Source of the DNA: CAZBEL01 sp964628055
GTDB taxonomy: Bacteria > Fidelibacterota > Marinisomatia > Marinisomatales > TCS56
Direction of reading: 5' to 3'
DNA length: 29,855 nucleotides
Assembly (NCBI GenBank): GCA_964628055.1
Contig: CAZVNL010000028.1
Location: 1 to 29,855, forward strand
The notes under the pieces are model-generated. The model worked only from the letters and a program-made list of their open reading frames with translations. It was not told the origin of the DNA and searched no databases. The translations under genes were made by a program, and so were the position numbers. Position 1 is the stretch's first letter. Each line of letters opens with the position of its first letter. This document shows positions 8,356-16,503 of this stretch, in pieces.

Positions 8356-10615
8356 TCAATCCTCAACTTGCAACTGGAAACATATTGTAACCTGCCTGTT
8401 AGGGCTCGGTCTGGTATGGGCTGTGGGGGCTGGAGAAGTATATCAGCAAGTCCGCGTGTTTGGGACCGATCCGGCCACCATCACCCAGTTGCGCGCCGTG
8501 GGCATCCCCCTGGACCACGTCACAGTGAAACGAGGAATATTTATCGACGTGACGGCTACTCGGGAGCAAGTCGACAGCCTGCGGCAACGGGGGATTCCCC
8601 TCACAGTTCTTGAGGATGATTTGACCCGCTTTTACCAACGGCGTTCACGACTGGCCCCAGAACGGGAATTCCCCCTGGGGTCTATGTTAGGAAATTATAC
8701 CTACGCGCAGGCCATGACCAGGATGGACACTTTGGCTTACCTTTATCCGGGGCTGGTGAGCCCCCGGGATTCCATTGGTACTACCATTGAGGGACGCACG
8801 ATCTGGGCTTTTAAAGTCTCCGACAATCCCCTGACCGATGAGGACGAACCGGAAGTCCTTTTTACCGGATTAACTCACGCCCGGGAACCATTGGGAATGA
8901 TGAACCAGTTTTACTTTGCTCAGTATTTATGCGAAAATTACGGACTGGATTCCCTGGCCACTTATCTGGTGAATAAACGGGAGATCTGGTTTATCCCTTT
9001 TATCAATCCCGATGGCTATGTGTACAATGAGACCATTGCTCCTAGCGGGGGAGGCATGCACCGCAAAAACCGTCGAGACACGGGTTGTGGGAACGGCACC
9101 AGCCGTGGCGTGGATTTGAACCGTAACTACAGTTACAACTGGGGAGCCGATAATAACGGTTCCTCTCCCAATCCGTGCAGTAATACTTTCCGGGGAGATT
9201 CAGCTTTCTCCGAGCCGGAAAGCGCCACCATACGGGATTTCATTCTTGCCCATCCCTTTGCCAATGTTCTCCATTACCATGCTTATGGCAACATCTTAAT
9301 CCACTCCTGGGGGGACGGTAGCTATCCTCCGGAACCTGATCTTACCACGTTACGTGAAATCGGCGCTGCGATTACGCGTCAAAATGGATACGCCGTCGGA
9401 ACCGGTATCGAAACCCTTGGTTATGGGGTCAATGGTGATGCCGTGGATTGGTCCTATGGGGTGGGGGGACTGATTGCATATACCCCCGAAGTCGGTTCTT
9501 CCGTGGATGGCTTTTGGCCTTCGGAAGACCGGGTGATTCCCCTTTGCCAGGATCAGGTCTATGCCAACGAAGTTTTTTCCCTGGTTGCGGGCAGTGATTA
9601 CATTCTGTATGATTTTAGTATCACTCCCGAGCAACCCCAAGCAGGCGACACCCTCCAATTTTCTCTCACCATTCAAAACCGCGGGTTGGCAGATTCCCAG
9701 GGGCCGGTGGGCCTGTCACTGGTGGCCTTGAATGATGAAACCCAGCTCACCATAACGAGTTACCAATTTACTTCTCTCCCGGCTCGTACCAAGGATTCCC
9801 TGACTACGCAATTCATTCTACCGGAGAATATGGCCAATGGTACTCCGGTAGGATTGGCGCTCGCTGTCCAGGATAATCAGAGTTATCTATTCCAGGATAC
9901 GCTTCAGGTCATTGCGGGCATTCCCTATCCCGTGTTCACCGATGGAGGTGAGAATGGCTTGGGCCATTGGAATACAGTAAATGGATGGGGGCTTACCAAC
10001 GAGGCTTATGAGGGGGACTGGGCTTTCACCGATAGCCCTAATGGCAGCTACGGGAATAATGTGACTCGTGTCATTACGCTATCGACTCCTCTTGACCTTA
10101 CCTATATGAGCTATCCCCGGGTACGTTTCATGGCCCGTTGGGAGATCGAATCCAATTGGGATTTCGTCCGCTTTCAGGCTTCTACGACGGGCAGCGACTG
10201 GCAATCGTTACCCGGATTGTATACTGAATTGGGCTCGGGTCAGGGAGCCCAAACCGAGGGCCAACCTGGCTATGATGGCCAGCAGAGTGACTGGGTGGCG
10301 GAAACTATCGACCTAACACCTTACATGGGTGTTGATACGCTCTACCTCCGTTTTATTCTGACCAGCGATACCTATGTGCAAGGGGATGGCTTCTTCTTTG
10401 ACAATTTTATCGTGGAAGGTTTCTTAGATTATCTCCCGGGCGATGTGGTCGTCGATGGAAAGCAGGATTTGTTTGACGTTTTAATGTTGGTGGACCTTAT
10501 CCTCAGTTCCGACCCCCTGCCAACCCACTTGCAAATAGTGGCGGATGTAAACTTCGATGGTCAGGTGGATATATATGACGTTCTTAGCTTGGTGAATGTA
10601 ATTTTAGGCCTATGA
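8345..10615 (+). CDS. Secreted M14-family zinc carboxypeptidase with C-terminal dockerin-like repeats
   Basis: Exported metallopeptidase of about 756 residues. The ATG at 8345 gives a clean signal peptide (KHIVTCLLGLGLVWAVGAG); an ATG at 8333 would add four residues. After a propeptide-like region, the M14 catalytic domain shows the zinc ligands H178 and E181 in THAREP, substrate-binding R260 in DLNRNY, zinc ligand H312 in HAYGN and the catalytic glutamate E382 in TPEVG. A CARDB-like beta domain and a MAM/jelly-roll-like domain follow. The last about 58 residues contain two F-hand-like segments, VVDGKQDLFDVLMLVDLIL and DVNFDGQVDIYDVLSLVNVIL, typical of type I dockerins. No YPNPFN sorting signal is present, unlike the next two exported proteins. 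It overlaps the following protease gene by four bases, so both are co-expressed. It likely degrades peptides outside the cell. Confidence 0.92.
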   Translation: MKNNQSSTCNWKHIVTCLLGLGLVWAVGAGEVYQQVRVFGTDPATITQLRAVGIPLDHVTVKRGIFIDVTATREQVDSLRQRGIPLTVLEDDLTRFYQRRSRLAPEREFPLGSMLGNYTYAQAMTRMDTLAYLYPGLVSPRDSIGTTIEGRTIWAFKVSDNPLTDEDEPEVLFTGLTHAREPLGMMNQFYFAQYLCENYGLDSLATYLVNKREIWFIPFINPDGYVYNETIAPSGGGMHRKNRRDTGCGNGTSRGVDLNRNYSYNWGADNNGSSPNPCSNTFRGDSAFSEPESATIRDFILAHPFANVLHYHAYGNILIHSWGDGSYPPEPDLTTLREIGAAITRQNGYAVGTGIETLGYGVNGDAVDWSYGVGGLIAYTPEVGSSVDGFWPSEDRVIPLCQDQVYANEVFSLVAGSDYILYDFSITPEQPQAGDTLQFSLTIQNRGLADSQGPVGLSLVALNDETQLTITSYQFTSLPARTKDSLTTQFILPENMANGTPVGLALAVQDNQSYLFQDTLQVIAGIPYPVFTDGGENGLGHWNTVNGWGLTNEAYEGDWAFTDSPNGSYGNNVTRVITLSTPLDLTYMSYPRVRFMARWEIESNWDFVRFQASTTGSDWQSLPGLYTELGSGQGAQTEGQPGYDGQQSDWVAETIDLTPYMGVDTLYLRFILTSDTYVQGDGFFFDNFIVEGFLDYLPGDVVVDGKQDLFDVLMLVDLILSSDPLPTHLQIVADVNFDGQVDIYDVLSLVNVILGL

Positions 10616-12330
10616 TGAATCATAGAATCACCCTTCTTTTACTTACGGTCCTGGCGTTGCCGGTGAGTGGAGCCGAAGACTCCCTTTATCCCACGCGTCG
10701 TCCTGATGGTCAGGTAAAAGTGTGGGTGTTTTTTAAAGATAAAGGGAGCCTGGATGAACTCCGGCAGCAATCTGCTACGGTACGCCTGTCCGAGCGTATT
10801 AGGATGCGGCGTCAACGCGCACACATTACTCAAGAAGTTACCTGGTACGACCTCCCCGTCCGTCATATTTACGTCCAGAAGGTGCTTAACCAGGGAGCTG
10901 AGCTGGCGCACGTTAGTCGCTGGCTGAACGCCATCTCCGTGTGGGTGAATCCGGGTCAAATCCCTGCTCTTAAGCGCTTAAGGGGTGTGGACCGGGTTAC
11001 CCCCGTGGCAACATTTAGACGACCGCTTCCCTTGAGTAAGCCCGTAACACCAGCACGGAAACGCACTACAAGTCCCACCTCCCTGGATTATGGGTACGCC
11101 CAGGCTCAGATCGAACAGATAAACTGTCAATTGGCTCACGACGCTGGCTATTACGGCCAGGGGGTGCGGGTCCTGCTATTGGATACAGGATTCAACCTCA
11201 CCCACGAGGTCTTCGATTCGCTCCATATTGTTGCCCAGTGGGATTTTGTGGATGGGGACAGCGTCACGGCCAACGATTCCTACCAGGACAGCCTCTTTGG
11301 CCAGGACAGTCATGGCACGATGGTTTTTTCCACCCTGGGAGGGTATCTGCCTGGCCAGCTCATTGGGCCCGCCTTTGGGGCAGAGTTTTTGCTGGCCAAG
11401 ACGGAAATCGTCCACGATGAAATTCAGGTCGAGGAGGATAATTACGTGGCGGGATTGGAATGGGGGGAGCAGAACGGGGCCGATGTTGCCTCCAGTTCCC
11501 TGGGGTATTTGGATTGGTATTCGTATTGTGATTTGGACGGGAATACGGCCGTGACCACCCGTGCCGTGGACATTGCCGTGAGTTTGGGAGTGGTTTGCGT
11601 AACGGCTGCGGGAAATCAGGGCTGGCAGGCCCCCCCCAGTGATCCGTGCGACACCTTAACCTATTACATCATTGCCCCTGCCGATGCCGATTCGGTGATT
11701 GCGGTAGGCGCGGTGAACGACTCTAGTGAGATTGCCAATTTTAGCTCTCATGGGCCTACCTATGACGGACGGATTAAACCCGAAGTTTGCGCCCGTGGTG
11801 TGGCAACCTGGTGTGCCAATCCCGGGGGCTACGGTTATCGTACGGCCAGCGGTACCTCGCTGGCCACACCCCTGGTGGGAGGCTCAGTTGCTGTGATCCT
11901 TAGCGCCCATCCGGACTGGTCTCCCATGATGGTGCGCGAAGCCCTGATGATGACCGCCCATCGCGCCAATATCCCCGACAATGATTATGGCTATGGGGTC
12001 ATTGATGTATGGGCTGCCATCAATTATGATGGGTTTGTGCAAACCGAGCCGGGACAACCAATTCCGCAAGCTTTTGTACTCCACGAAGGCTATCCCAATC
12101 CCTTCAACAGCACGGTTACTTTCCTGGTAGAATTGCCCCGCGCGCACTATCTCCAGGGGATGATCATGGATCTGCAAGGTCGCGAAGTGAGCACTTTGGT
12201 GAACCAGGTTGTCCCGGCTGGTACTCACACCATCCGTTGGGAAGCGACTGACAACGCGTCGGGGATCTATTTTTTCAGGCTTAAGGTAGATGATGAACTA
12301 AGGATACAAAAGATAACCTATTTGAAATAG
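10612..12330 (+). CDS. Secreted S8 subtilisin-like serine protease with T9SS C-terminal sorting domain
   Basis: A 572-residue exported protease. An N-terminal signal peptide (residues 1-20, LLLLTVLALPVSG) is followed by an inhibitor-like propeptide to about residue 150 and a subtilase domain. The triad is D191 (LLLDTGF), H234 (QDSHGT) and S416 (SGTSLATP), with oxyanion-hole N335 in AAGN. Residues about 485-572 form a Por-type sorting domain: EGYPNPFNSTVTF, the ...LQGREV segment, AGTHTIRW, ASGIYFFRL and a final KITYLK. This domain is cleaved when proteins pass the type IX secretion system. All catalytic residues are present, so it is probably active. The ATG at 10612 overlaps the carboxypeptidase stop (ATGA); an ATG at 10615 is an equal alternative. 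Confidence 0.94.
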   Translation: MMNHRITLLLLTVLALPVSGAEDSLYPTRRPDGQVKVWVFFKDKGSLDELRQQSATVRLSERIRMRRQRAHITQEVTWYDLPVRHIYVQKVLNQGAELAHVSRWLNAISVWVNPGQIPALKRLRGVDRVTPVATFRRPLPLSKPVTPARKRTTSPTSLDYGYAQAQIEQINCQLAHDAGYYGQGVRVLLLDTGFNLTHEVFDSLHIVAQWDFVDGDSVTANDSYQDSLFGQDSHGTMVFSTLGGYLPGQLIGPAFGAEFLLAKTEIVHDEIQVEEDNYVAGLEWGEQNGADVASSSLGYLDWYSYCDLDGNTAVTTRAVDIAVSLGVVCVTAAGNQGWQAPPSDPCDTLTYYIIAPADADSVIAVGAVNDSSEIANFSSHGPTYDGRIKPEVCARGVATWCANPGGYGYRTASGTSLATPLVGGSVAVILSAHPDWSPMMVREALMMTAHRANIPDNDYGYGVIDVWAAINYDGFVQTEPGQPIPQAFVLHEGYPNPFNSTVTFLVELPRAHYLQGMIMDLQGREVSTLVNQVVPAGTHTIRWEATDNASGIYFFRLKVDDELRIQKITYLK

Positions 12331-12688
12331 AGACTTGCATGACACGGAAGGGAGATGGTATCCATCTAGCTCCAGCAGGTAATCGTTAAGTCACCCGTTA
12401 CCAATAGCATATTTTTTGATTGAAAGTAATTTGATCATTAAGGCCATAGAAGAATTGGCAACCGTTAGGGACTCCATTTTAATCAGCTACGGGTATAGTG
12501 CCATCTACTATTCCATGGTTTTGATGCCCGCTTAGATCATCGCCGTTTCCATCCAAGGGGTAGGAACACTAGCGCAAACGTCTGAATTTTTTATACTGCT
12601 TGTCCTGGCAACGGTTTGGCAAAATGTACAAAATGCTTGCCTGACTGGTGAATATCCTCCAAATTTGGTCTCGCCTGGTATTCGAGTC
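12331..12688 (+). other. 358-base stretch without an intact gene; possible decayed reading frame
   Basis: No convincing complete gene is present. In the same frame as the downstream gene, codons are open from 12383 to a TAG at 12533-12535. A TTG start at 12416 would give about 39 residues with protein-like composition (EELATVRDSILISYGYSAI). After the TAG the frame stays open into the downstream gene and reads as a hydrophobic segment (EFFILLVLATVWQNV). This could be the remnant of a small membrane protein gene, or chance. The stretch presumably also carries the promoter of the next gene, but I cannot point to convincing -35 and -10 boxes. Confidence 0.25.
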
Positions 12689-14497
12689 ATGAAACCCTTC
12701 ACCGCAAAAAGTATCTTCCTGGGGCTCACTGTCCTCTTTGCCCTTTCCCAGGGGCAGACGACATCGGTTCCGGTTGCTCTGGATGTTTATGCGGGCATTG
12801 AATCGGTGCTTTTGGTTTGGTCCTATCCGGAAGGTCTGATTCCCGTTACCACCACCATTTACCGCACGGCGGATTTATTTGCTCCTTACGAAGCGATTTA
12901 TTCCTCCGATGAACAGTTCTTCCGCTATCTGGATCGGGAAGTGGAGCCGGGACAAAGGTACTTTTACCGTGTCACGATAGAGAATGCTGACGGCGCCGTT
13001 CTTTCCAGCCCGGAGGAAACACCACCGTTTGCCACTCCCACCGTAGTAGAGGATGAAGTGGCAGAATATCCCCACATGGAACCGTTCAAAATCCAATCCG
13101 ATACTACTTCGTTAGAAACCTTCCAACGCACCCTGGTGGAAACCGTCTTAACCGTATACTTCACAAATGAAGATACCACGACTCAGGAGCAGGTAGTGCA
13201 ATGTATCTGGGATGAAGACCAAACCGGACTTATTTCGTGGCTGGAGTGGATCCCCGTCCACATGCTTGATGAGTATCAGTTTATCACCAGTGATACGTTT
13301 AGTCTTCATATTCAGCATATGGTTGCTGATCGATGGAGTTGGGAAGAGGATCGTTATCGGAATACATTTTATTTGACACCTGATGAGTGGGATGCCGAAG
13401 AGGATTCGTTGCTTCTAAAGGTGGAACGCGCTTTAACCCGCTTGCGGGATTCCTACGAGCGGGAGTGGGAGTTGGTGCAAGCTTTACCCGCTATAGTGAT
13501 TTACGGGCAGGAGTGGACTTCCGAAAAGAACCCCCGCCTATACTTAACATTTCCCCACGATGTTCTGCCAGAAACGTCGGTATTATTTAAGGGTGACGCA
13601 GACTCGTTATTTTATGACCTTACCTTGCGCGCTGACACCCTTTCGCCTCACACGGTGACTCTCCCCCCAGGGTGGTCAGCCGTTGAGCTATGGTTGGATA
13701 ACGAACTTATCCAGAAAGTACCGTTGGTAAATCCCCCCTCCCGGTTAATGGTCACTCTCGACGGACAATACCTGGTAGGAGATTCAACCTTAGACCTCGC
13801 GCCCCGGTTTAGCCTGGCCCAAGACGATTTTAGTTTTAATGAAGTTGACTATTGGAAGGAGGCTTCCCAGCTGGCGGTGGAGATCGCAGGACGTACCGAG
13901 TCTCCTTCGGGTTACCGGGTGGTTTTGGATGATGAAATTCTTACGCCCTTCTATCCACCGTACACCTTCCAGACCTTGTTCTTTGATTCAACGTGGATTA
14001 TAGAACCGAATGAGGTGTTGGTGCGCTGGCTACATTTGGAGCGTCAAACTTCATCGGGTGCCTGGGAACGCCTTGAAAGCCGGCCCATTTACACCGATCG
14101 CAGTCATTACCAGAGCCGTATTCCTGACAGAGGTCCCTGGATTGAAGCCAACTACACTACCTTAGGTAAGTCCAACGATTTGTCGAAAATCACCAGCTCG
14201 CAGATTAACATTCCCGACGTTTTTGCGCTTTACCAGAATTATCCCAATCCTTTCAATGTATCCACCACCATCACGTTCGATTTACTGCAATCAGCAGTGG
14301 TGAGTTTATATATCACCGATGCCCGGGGCCGAAAAGTGAATGTTTTCCTGGACGAGATTTCCCTGGAAAAGGGAACTTACCATTATATCTGGCGCGGAGA
14401 GCACTACTCCAGTGGGATTTACTTCATCACATTACAGGCTCAGGTAGAGAACTATCTTCCCATTATCTTCAGCCGGAAGATGGTTTATCTGAAGTAA
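12689..14497 (+). CDS. Secreted protein of unknown function with T9SS C-terminal sorting domain
   Basis: About 602 residues from the ATG at 12689. A TTG at 12665 is possible, but the ATG gives a proper signal peptide (MKPFTAKSIFLGLTVLFALSQG). Residues about 25-110 resemble a fibronectin type III fold (VLLVWSYPEG, YRTADLF, FYRVTIENADG). The middle is acidic and rich in Tyr, Trp and Thr with no motif I recognise. Residues about 508-602 are a Por-type sorting domain: YQNYPNPFNVSTTITF, DARGRKV, SSGIYF and a terminal KMVYLK. It should therefore be exported and attached to, or released from, the cell surface by the type IX system. No catalytic motif is visible, so adhesion or a structural role is a guess only. 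A stem-loop directly follows the gene at 14501-14536. Confidence 0.85.
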   Translation: MKPFTAKSIFLGLTVLFALSQGQTTSVPVALDVYAGIESVLLVWSYPEGLIPVTTTIYRTADLFAPYEAIYSSDEQFFRYLDREVEPGQRYFYRVTIENADGAVLSSPEETPPFATPTVVEDEVAEYPHMEPFKIQSDTTSLETFQRTLVETVLTVYFTNEDTTTQEQVVQCIWDEDQTGLISWLEWIPVHMLDEYQFITSDTFSLHIQHMVADRWSWEEDRYRNTFYLTPDEWDAEEDSLLLKVERALTRLRDSYEREWELVQALPAIVIYGQEWTSEKNPRLYLTFPHDVLPETSVLFKGDADSLFYDLTLRADTLSPHTVTLPPGWSAVELWLDNELIQKVPLVNPPSRLMVTLDGQYLVGDSTLDLAPRFSLAQDDFSFNEVDYWKEASQLAVEIAGRTESPSGYRVVLDDEILTPFYPPYTFQTLFFDSTWIIEPNEVLVRWLHLERQTSSGAWERLESRPIYTDRSHYQSRIPDRGPWIEANYTTLGKSNDLSKITSSQINIPDVFALYQNYPNPFNVSTTITFDLLQSAVVSLYITDARGRKVNVFLDEISLEKGTYHYIWRGEHYSSGIYFITLQAQVENYLPIIFSRKMVYLK

Positions 14498-14500
14498 ACC

Positions 14501-14536
14501 GGTGAATCCTCCCGTTTGTGGGTATACTGATTCACC
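14501..14536 (+). terminator. Perfect 8-bp inverted repeat, putative terminator or operator
   Basis: GGTGAATC at 14501-14508 pairs perfectly with GATTCACC at 14529-14536. Inside, CCC (14511-14513) can pair with GGG (14520-14522) around a GTTTGT loop. TTTAAATT follows. The position just after the stop of the secreted protein gene and 32 bases before the CBS gene fits a terminator. The weak T-run and a TATACT inside the right arm side also allow an operator or promoter role for the CBS gene. Confidence 0.45.
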
Positions 14537-14568
14537 TTTAAATTCCTTCAGTTCAGAAGGAGAAACTA

Positions 14569-15105
14569 ATGGATGATTTGTTTGATGATGAATTGAAGCG
14601 GATGGATGAACTGGAGCAAGAAACCAAGAGTCAGTTCCAGGAAGCCGTTTCTATAGAGGACCCCATCGCAAGTTTAGAATTACGACCCCCTATTGTAATC
14701 CCCAAGGGAACCCCTTTGAAGGAGGCCATTCGCCTGTTACAAGAGAAATCCTTGGAATGTCTTTTAGTAGCAGATGATGGAAAATTGGCGGGGATACTCA
14801 CCGAGCGGGACATTCTGCTTAAGATCACCGGGCGGGGGTTAAACCTTGCGGAAGAATTGGTCGAGGGCTATTACACCCCGTCACCGGAGTATTTGAAAAT
14901 GGAAGACCCCCTGGTATTCGCGCTGAATAAAATGACCGTGGGTGGCTTCCGGCATATTCCTATTCTCAATGATGAAAAGGAGCCCATCGGCCTTGTATCT
15001 CTGGTGGATATAGTGCGTCATATTTCAGATTATTTTAGTGATGCGGTGTTGAATTTACCGCCCCACCCCCAAAGGAAGGGGTTCCCCACTGCCGAGGGTG
15101 GTTAA
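14569..15105 (+). CDS. CBS-domain pair protein
   Basis: A 178-residue soluble protein. A short acidic N-terminal helix (residues 1-25) precedes two CBS motifs, at about residues 38-90 (VIPKGTPLKEAIRLL to LAGILTERDIL) and about 101-155 (YTPSPEYLKMEDPL to PIGLVSLVDIV). CBS pairs bind adenosine nucleotides such as AMP, ATP or SAM and usually regulate a partner. No fused effector domain exists here, so the partner is unknown. The ATG at 14569 has a strong ribosome binding site, AGAAGGAG, at 14555-14562. A 71-base upstream gap with a stem-loop suggests it is transcribed separately from the secreted proteins. The family assignment is firm; the cellular role is not. Confidence 0.9.
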   Translation: MDDLFDDELKRMDELEQETKSQFQEAVSIEDPIASLELRPPIVIPKGTPLKEAIRLLQEKSLECLLVADDGKLAGILTERDILLKITGRGLNLAEELVEGYYTPSPEYLKMEDPLVFALNKMTVGGFRHIPILNDEKEPIGLVSLVDIVRHISDYFSDAVLNLPPHPQRKGFPTAEGG

Positions 15106-15171
15106 GGCGCTCTTCTAATATGGAACAGTGAACATTTCCGCAGGGAGTAGGAAACGGTAATCACCTTACAA

Positions 15172-15894
15172 CTGCGCAATAACTTATTCGGGAGTTTATT
15201 AGTACTATTTCTCCTGGCCGGGTGTGCCACTCATCCCACGGTTAGCACCGAGCGCATGGCCAAAGGCGAGTCGAAATACGGTTATACGCTGTCAGTGGAA
15301 AATGTCTTTCCCTTCATCTGGTATCGCTATGCCCTCTCGGATAAAAGTGATGTGGGTTTCCGGGTGGGATTACCCATTTACGGTTCGGGAATTGATTATA
15401 GCCGTTTGCTCTACTCCAAAGAGGATAAATGGGACGTTCTAAATGTTGCCTGGAGTGTCAATCCCAATTATAATCTGGACTTTACCTACTACAAATTTCG
15501 TCAGCGCAAGGCGAAGAAATCTCGACCGGCTTCAACGACCTGGTGGGGTATCCGGATGATGTACATTCCCAAGGGGATGTCCGGTGGCCGGAGCAACCGT
15601 CTGGGGTTGTTGCTTGGGGGACAGCCCAGCCAACGTTTCGGCTATGAGTTGGGTTATTATCACGATTTCAACTCCATGCCCATTACGGAGCTGTTCAATT
15701 TCAAGTGGAAAACGAATATGGACGCAGCTACTAAAGCCCGTTACCGGGACACGCCCCATACGGCCTATGGATTACCTTCAGAATATTCCCGATTGACGGG
15801 AATATCTGTGCGGGTTTTTATCAATCTGGGGGGGAAGAAACAGGAGCCAATTACCGTCGCAGGGGAAAACCTGCCACCAGAGAAGCGGGACTGA
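15172..15894 (+). CDS. Putative outer-surface lipoprotein of unknown function; start codon uncertain
   Basis: The first standard start codon is the ATG at 15256 (212 residues). However, the same frame upstream, open from the stop at 15148, encodes a textbook lipoprotein signal: RNNLFGSLLVLFLLAGC, with the lipobox LAGC ending at codon 15223 and ATHPTVSTER following. No ATG, GTG or TTG lies between the stop and this signal. A CTG at 15172 or an ATC at 15160 (with AGGA at 15149-15152) are the possible starts, unless a base error hides a normal one. The mature part is rich in aromatic residues and short beta strands (FIWYRYAL, FRVGLPIYG, YNLDFTYYKF, RFGYELGYYHDF) and ends in a strand plus polar tail. 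This resembles small outer-membrane barrel-like or surface lipoproteins. I do not recognise a family. I give 15172 as the working start. Confidence 0.7.
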   Translation: MRNNLFGSLLVLFLLAGCATHPTVSTERMAKGESKYGYTLSVENVFPFIWYRYALSDKSDVGFRVGLPIYGSGIDYSRLLYSKEDKWDVLNVAWSVNPNYNLDFTYYKFRQRKAKKSRPASTTWWGIRMMYIPKGMSGGRSNRLGLLLGGQPSQRFGYELGYYHDFNSMPITELFNFKWKTNMDAATKARYRDTPHTAYGLPSEYSRLTGISVRVFINLGGKKQEPITVAGENLPPEKRD

Positions 15895-15899
15895 CCGGC

Positions 15900-16376
15900 T
15901 TGTCGCTTGTCTACCGCAAGACGATTTTACGTAAAATCGACAATGGCTTGTACGTGGTGACCACCCAGGTGAAAGACCACCTCAGCGCTAGGACGGTTTC
16001 TTTTTTAACTCAAACGTCAATTCAGCCACCCCTCCTGGCCATGGCCCTTCGGGTGGGGTCTGACCTGTACGAGACGCTCCAACAGTCCCAACAGGGAGCC
16101 ATTCATTTCCCCGGGAAGGATCAGCAACAAGTGGTGGCCTCCTTTTTTCGTAAACCAGTTGTAGACGGTCAAACACTGAACGGGTACCGGTATACAATAA
16201 CCGCCCGCGGGAATCCGCTGTTGGCAACTTTCCCCATGGCTCTCGAGGTAGAGGTCGTGGAAAAGGTGTCTAAAGGAGACCATCACCTCTTCCTTTGCGA
16301 GGTGGTCGCTACCCACCTTCGATCTGACGAACCCACCCTCCAGGTGGCTGACACCGGCTGGCACTATGGAGGGTAG
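15900..16376 (+). CDS. Flavin reductase-like FMN-binding domain protein
   Basis: A 158-residue protein starting with TTG at 15900, five bases after the lipoprotein stop. The N-terminal RKIDNGLYVVTTQ, the following SARTVSFLTQTSIQPPLLAMALR and the SDLYETLQQSQQGAIHF segment match the split-barrel FMN-binding domain of flavin-reductase/rubredoxin-oxidoreductase family proteins. In these, LYVVT and the T.S..PPL block line the flavin site. Such stand-alone domains reduce flavin with NAD(P)H or act as small electron carriers; which applies here cannot be told. The usual N residue of the 'FVVN' strand is replaced, since it reads AIHFPG. It is the last gene before a 123-base gap with T-rich sequence, so it probably ends a short operon. 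Confidence 0.75.
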   Translation: MSLVYRKTILRKIDNGLYVVTTQVKDHLSARTVSFLTQTSIQPPLLAMALRVGSDLYETLQQSQQGAIHFPGKDQQQVVASFFRKPVVDGQTLNGYRYTITARGNPLLATFPMALEVEVVEKVSKGDHHLFLCEVVATHLRSDEPTLQVADTGWHYGG

Positions 16377-16393
16377 ACGGTTTTTTATTCCAC

Positions 16394-16503
16394 CATTGTT
16401 AATATCAACACGTCTTTTTTTCTGCACCTGGTGTTACGCTTTTTTGTGTTAATCTTGGCCTATGAAAACGAAAACCGTTAAGTTCCCCGCCCACAAATCA
16501 TGA
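16394..16503 (+). promoter_or_regulatory. Upstream region of the hydrolase gene with repeats and a 13-codon leader ORF
   Basis: An imperfect palindrome GTTAATATCAAC lies within 16398-16410, followed by a run of seven T. GTGTTA is repeated at 16431-16436 and 16446-16451, spaced by one and a half helical turns. A 13-codon ORF (MKTKTVKFPAHKS) runs from ATG 16462 to TGA 16501-16503 and overlaps the hydrolase start as ATGA. The hydrolase itself has no visible ribosome binding site, so coupled translation through this leader is possible. All of this is inference from spacing. Confidence 0.3.
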
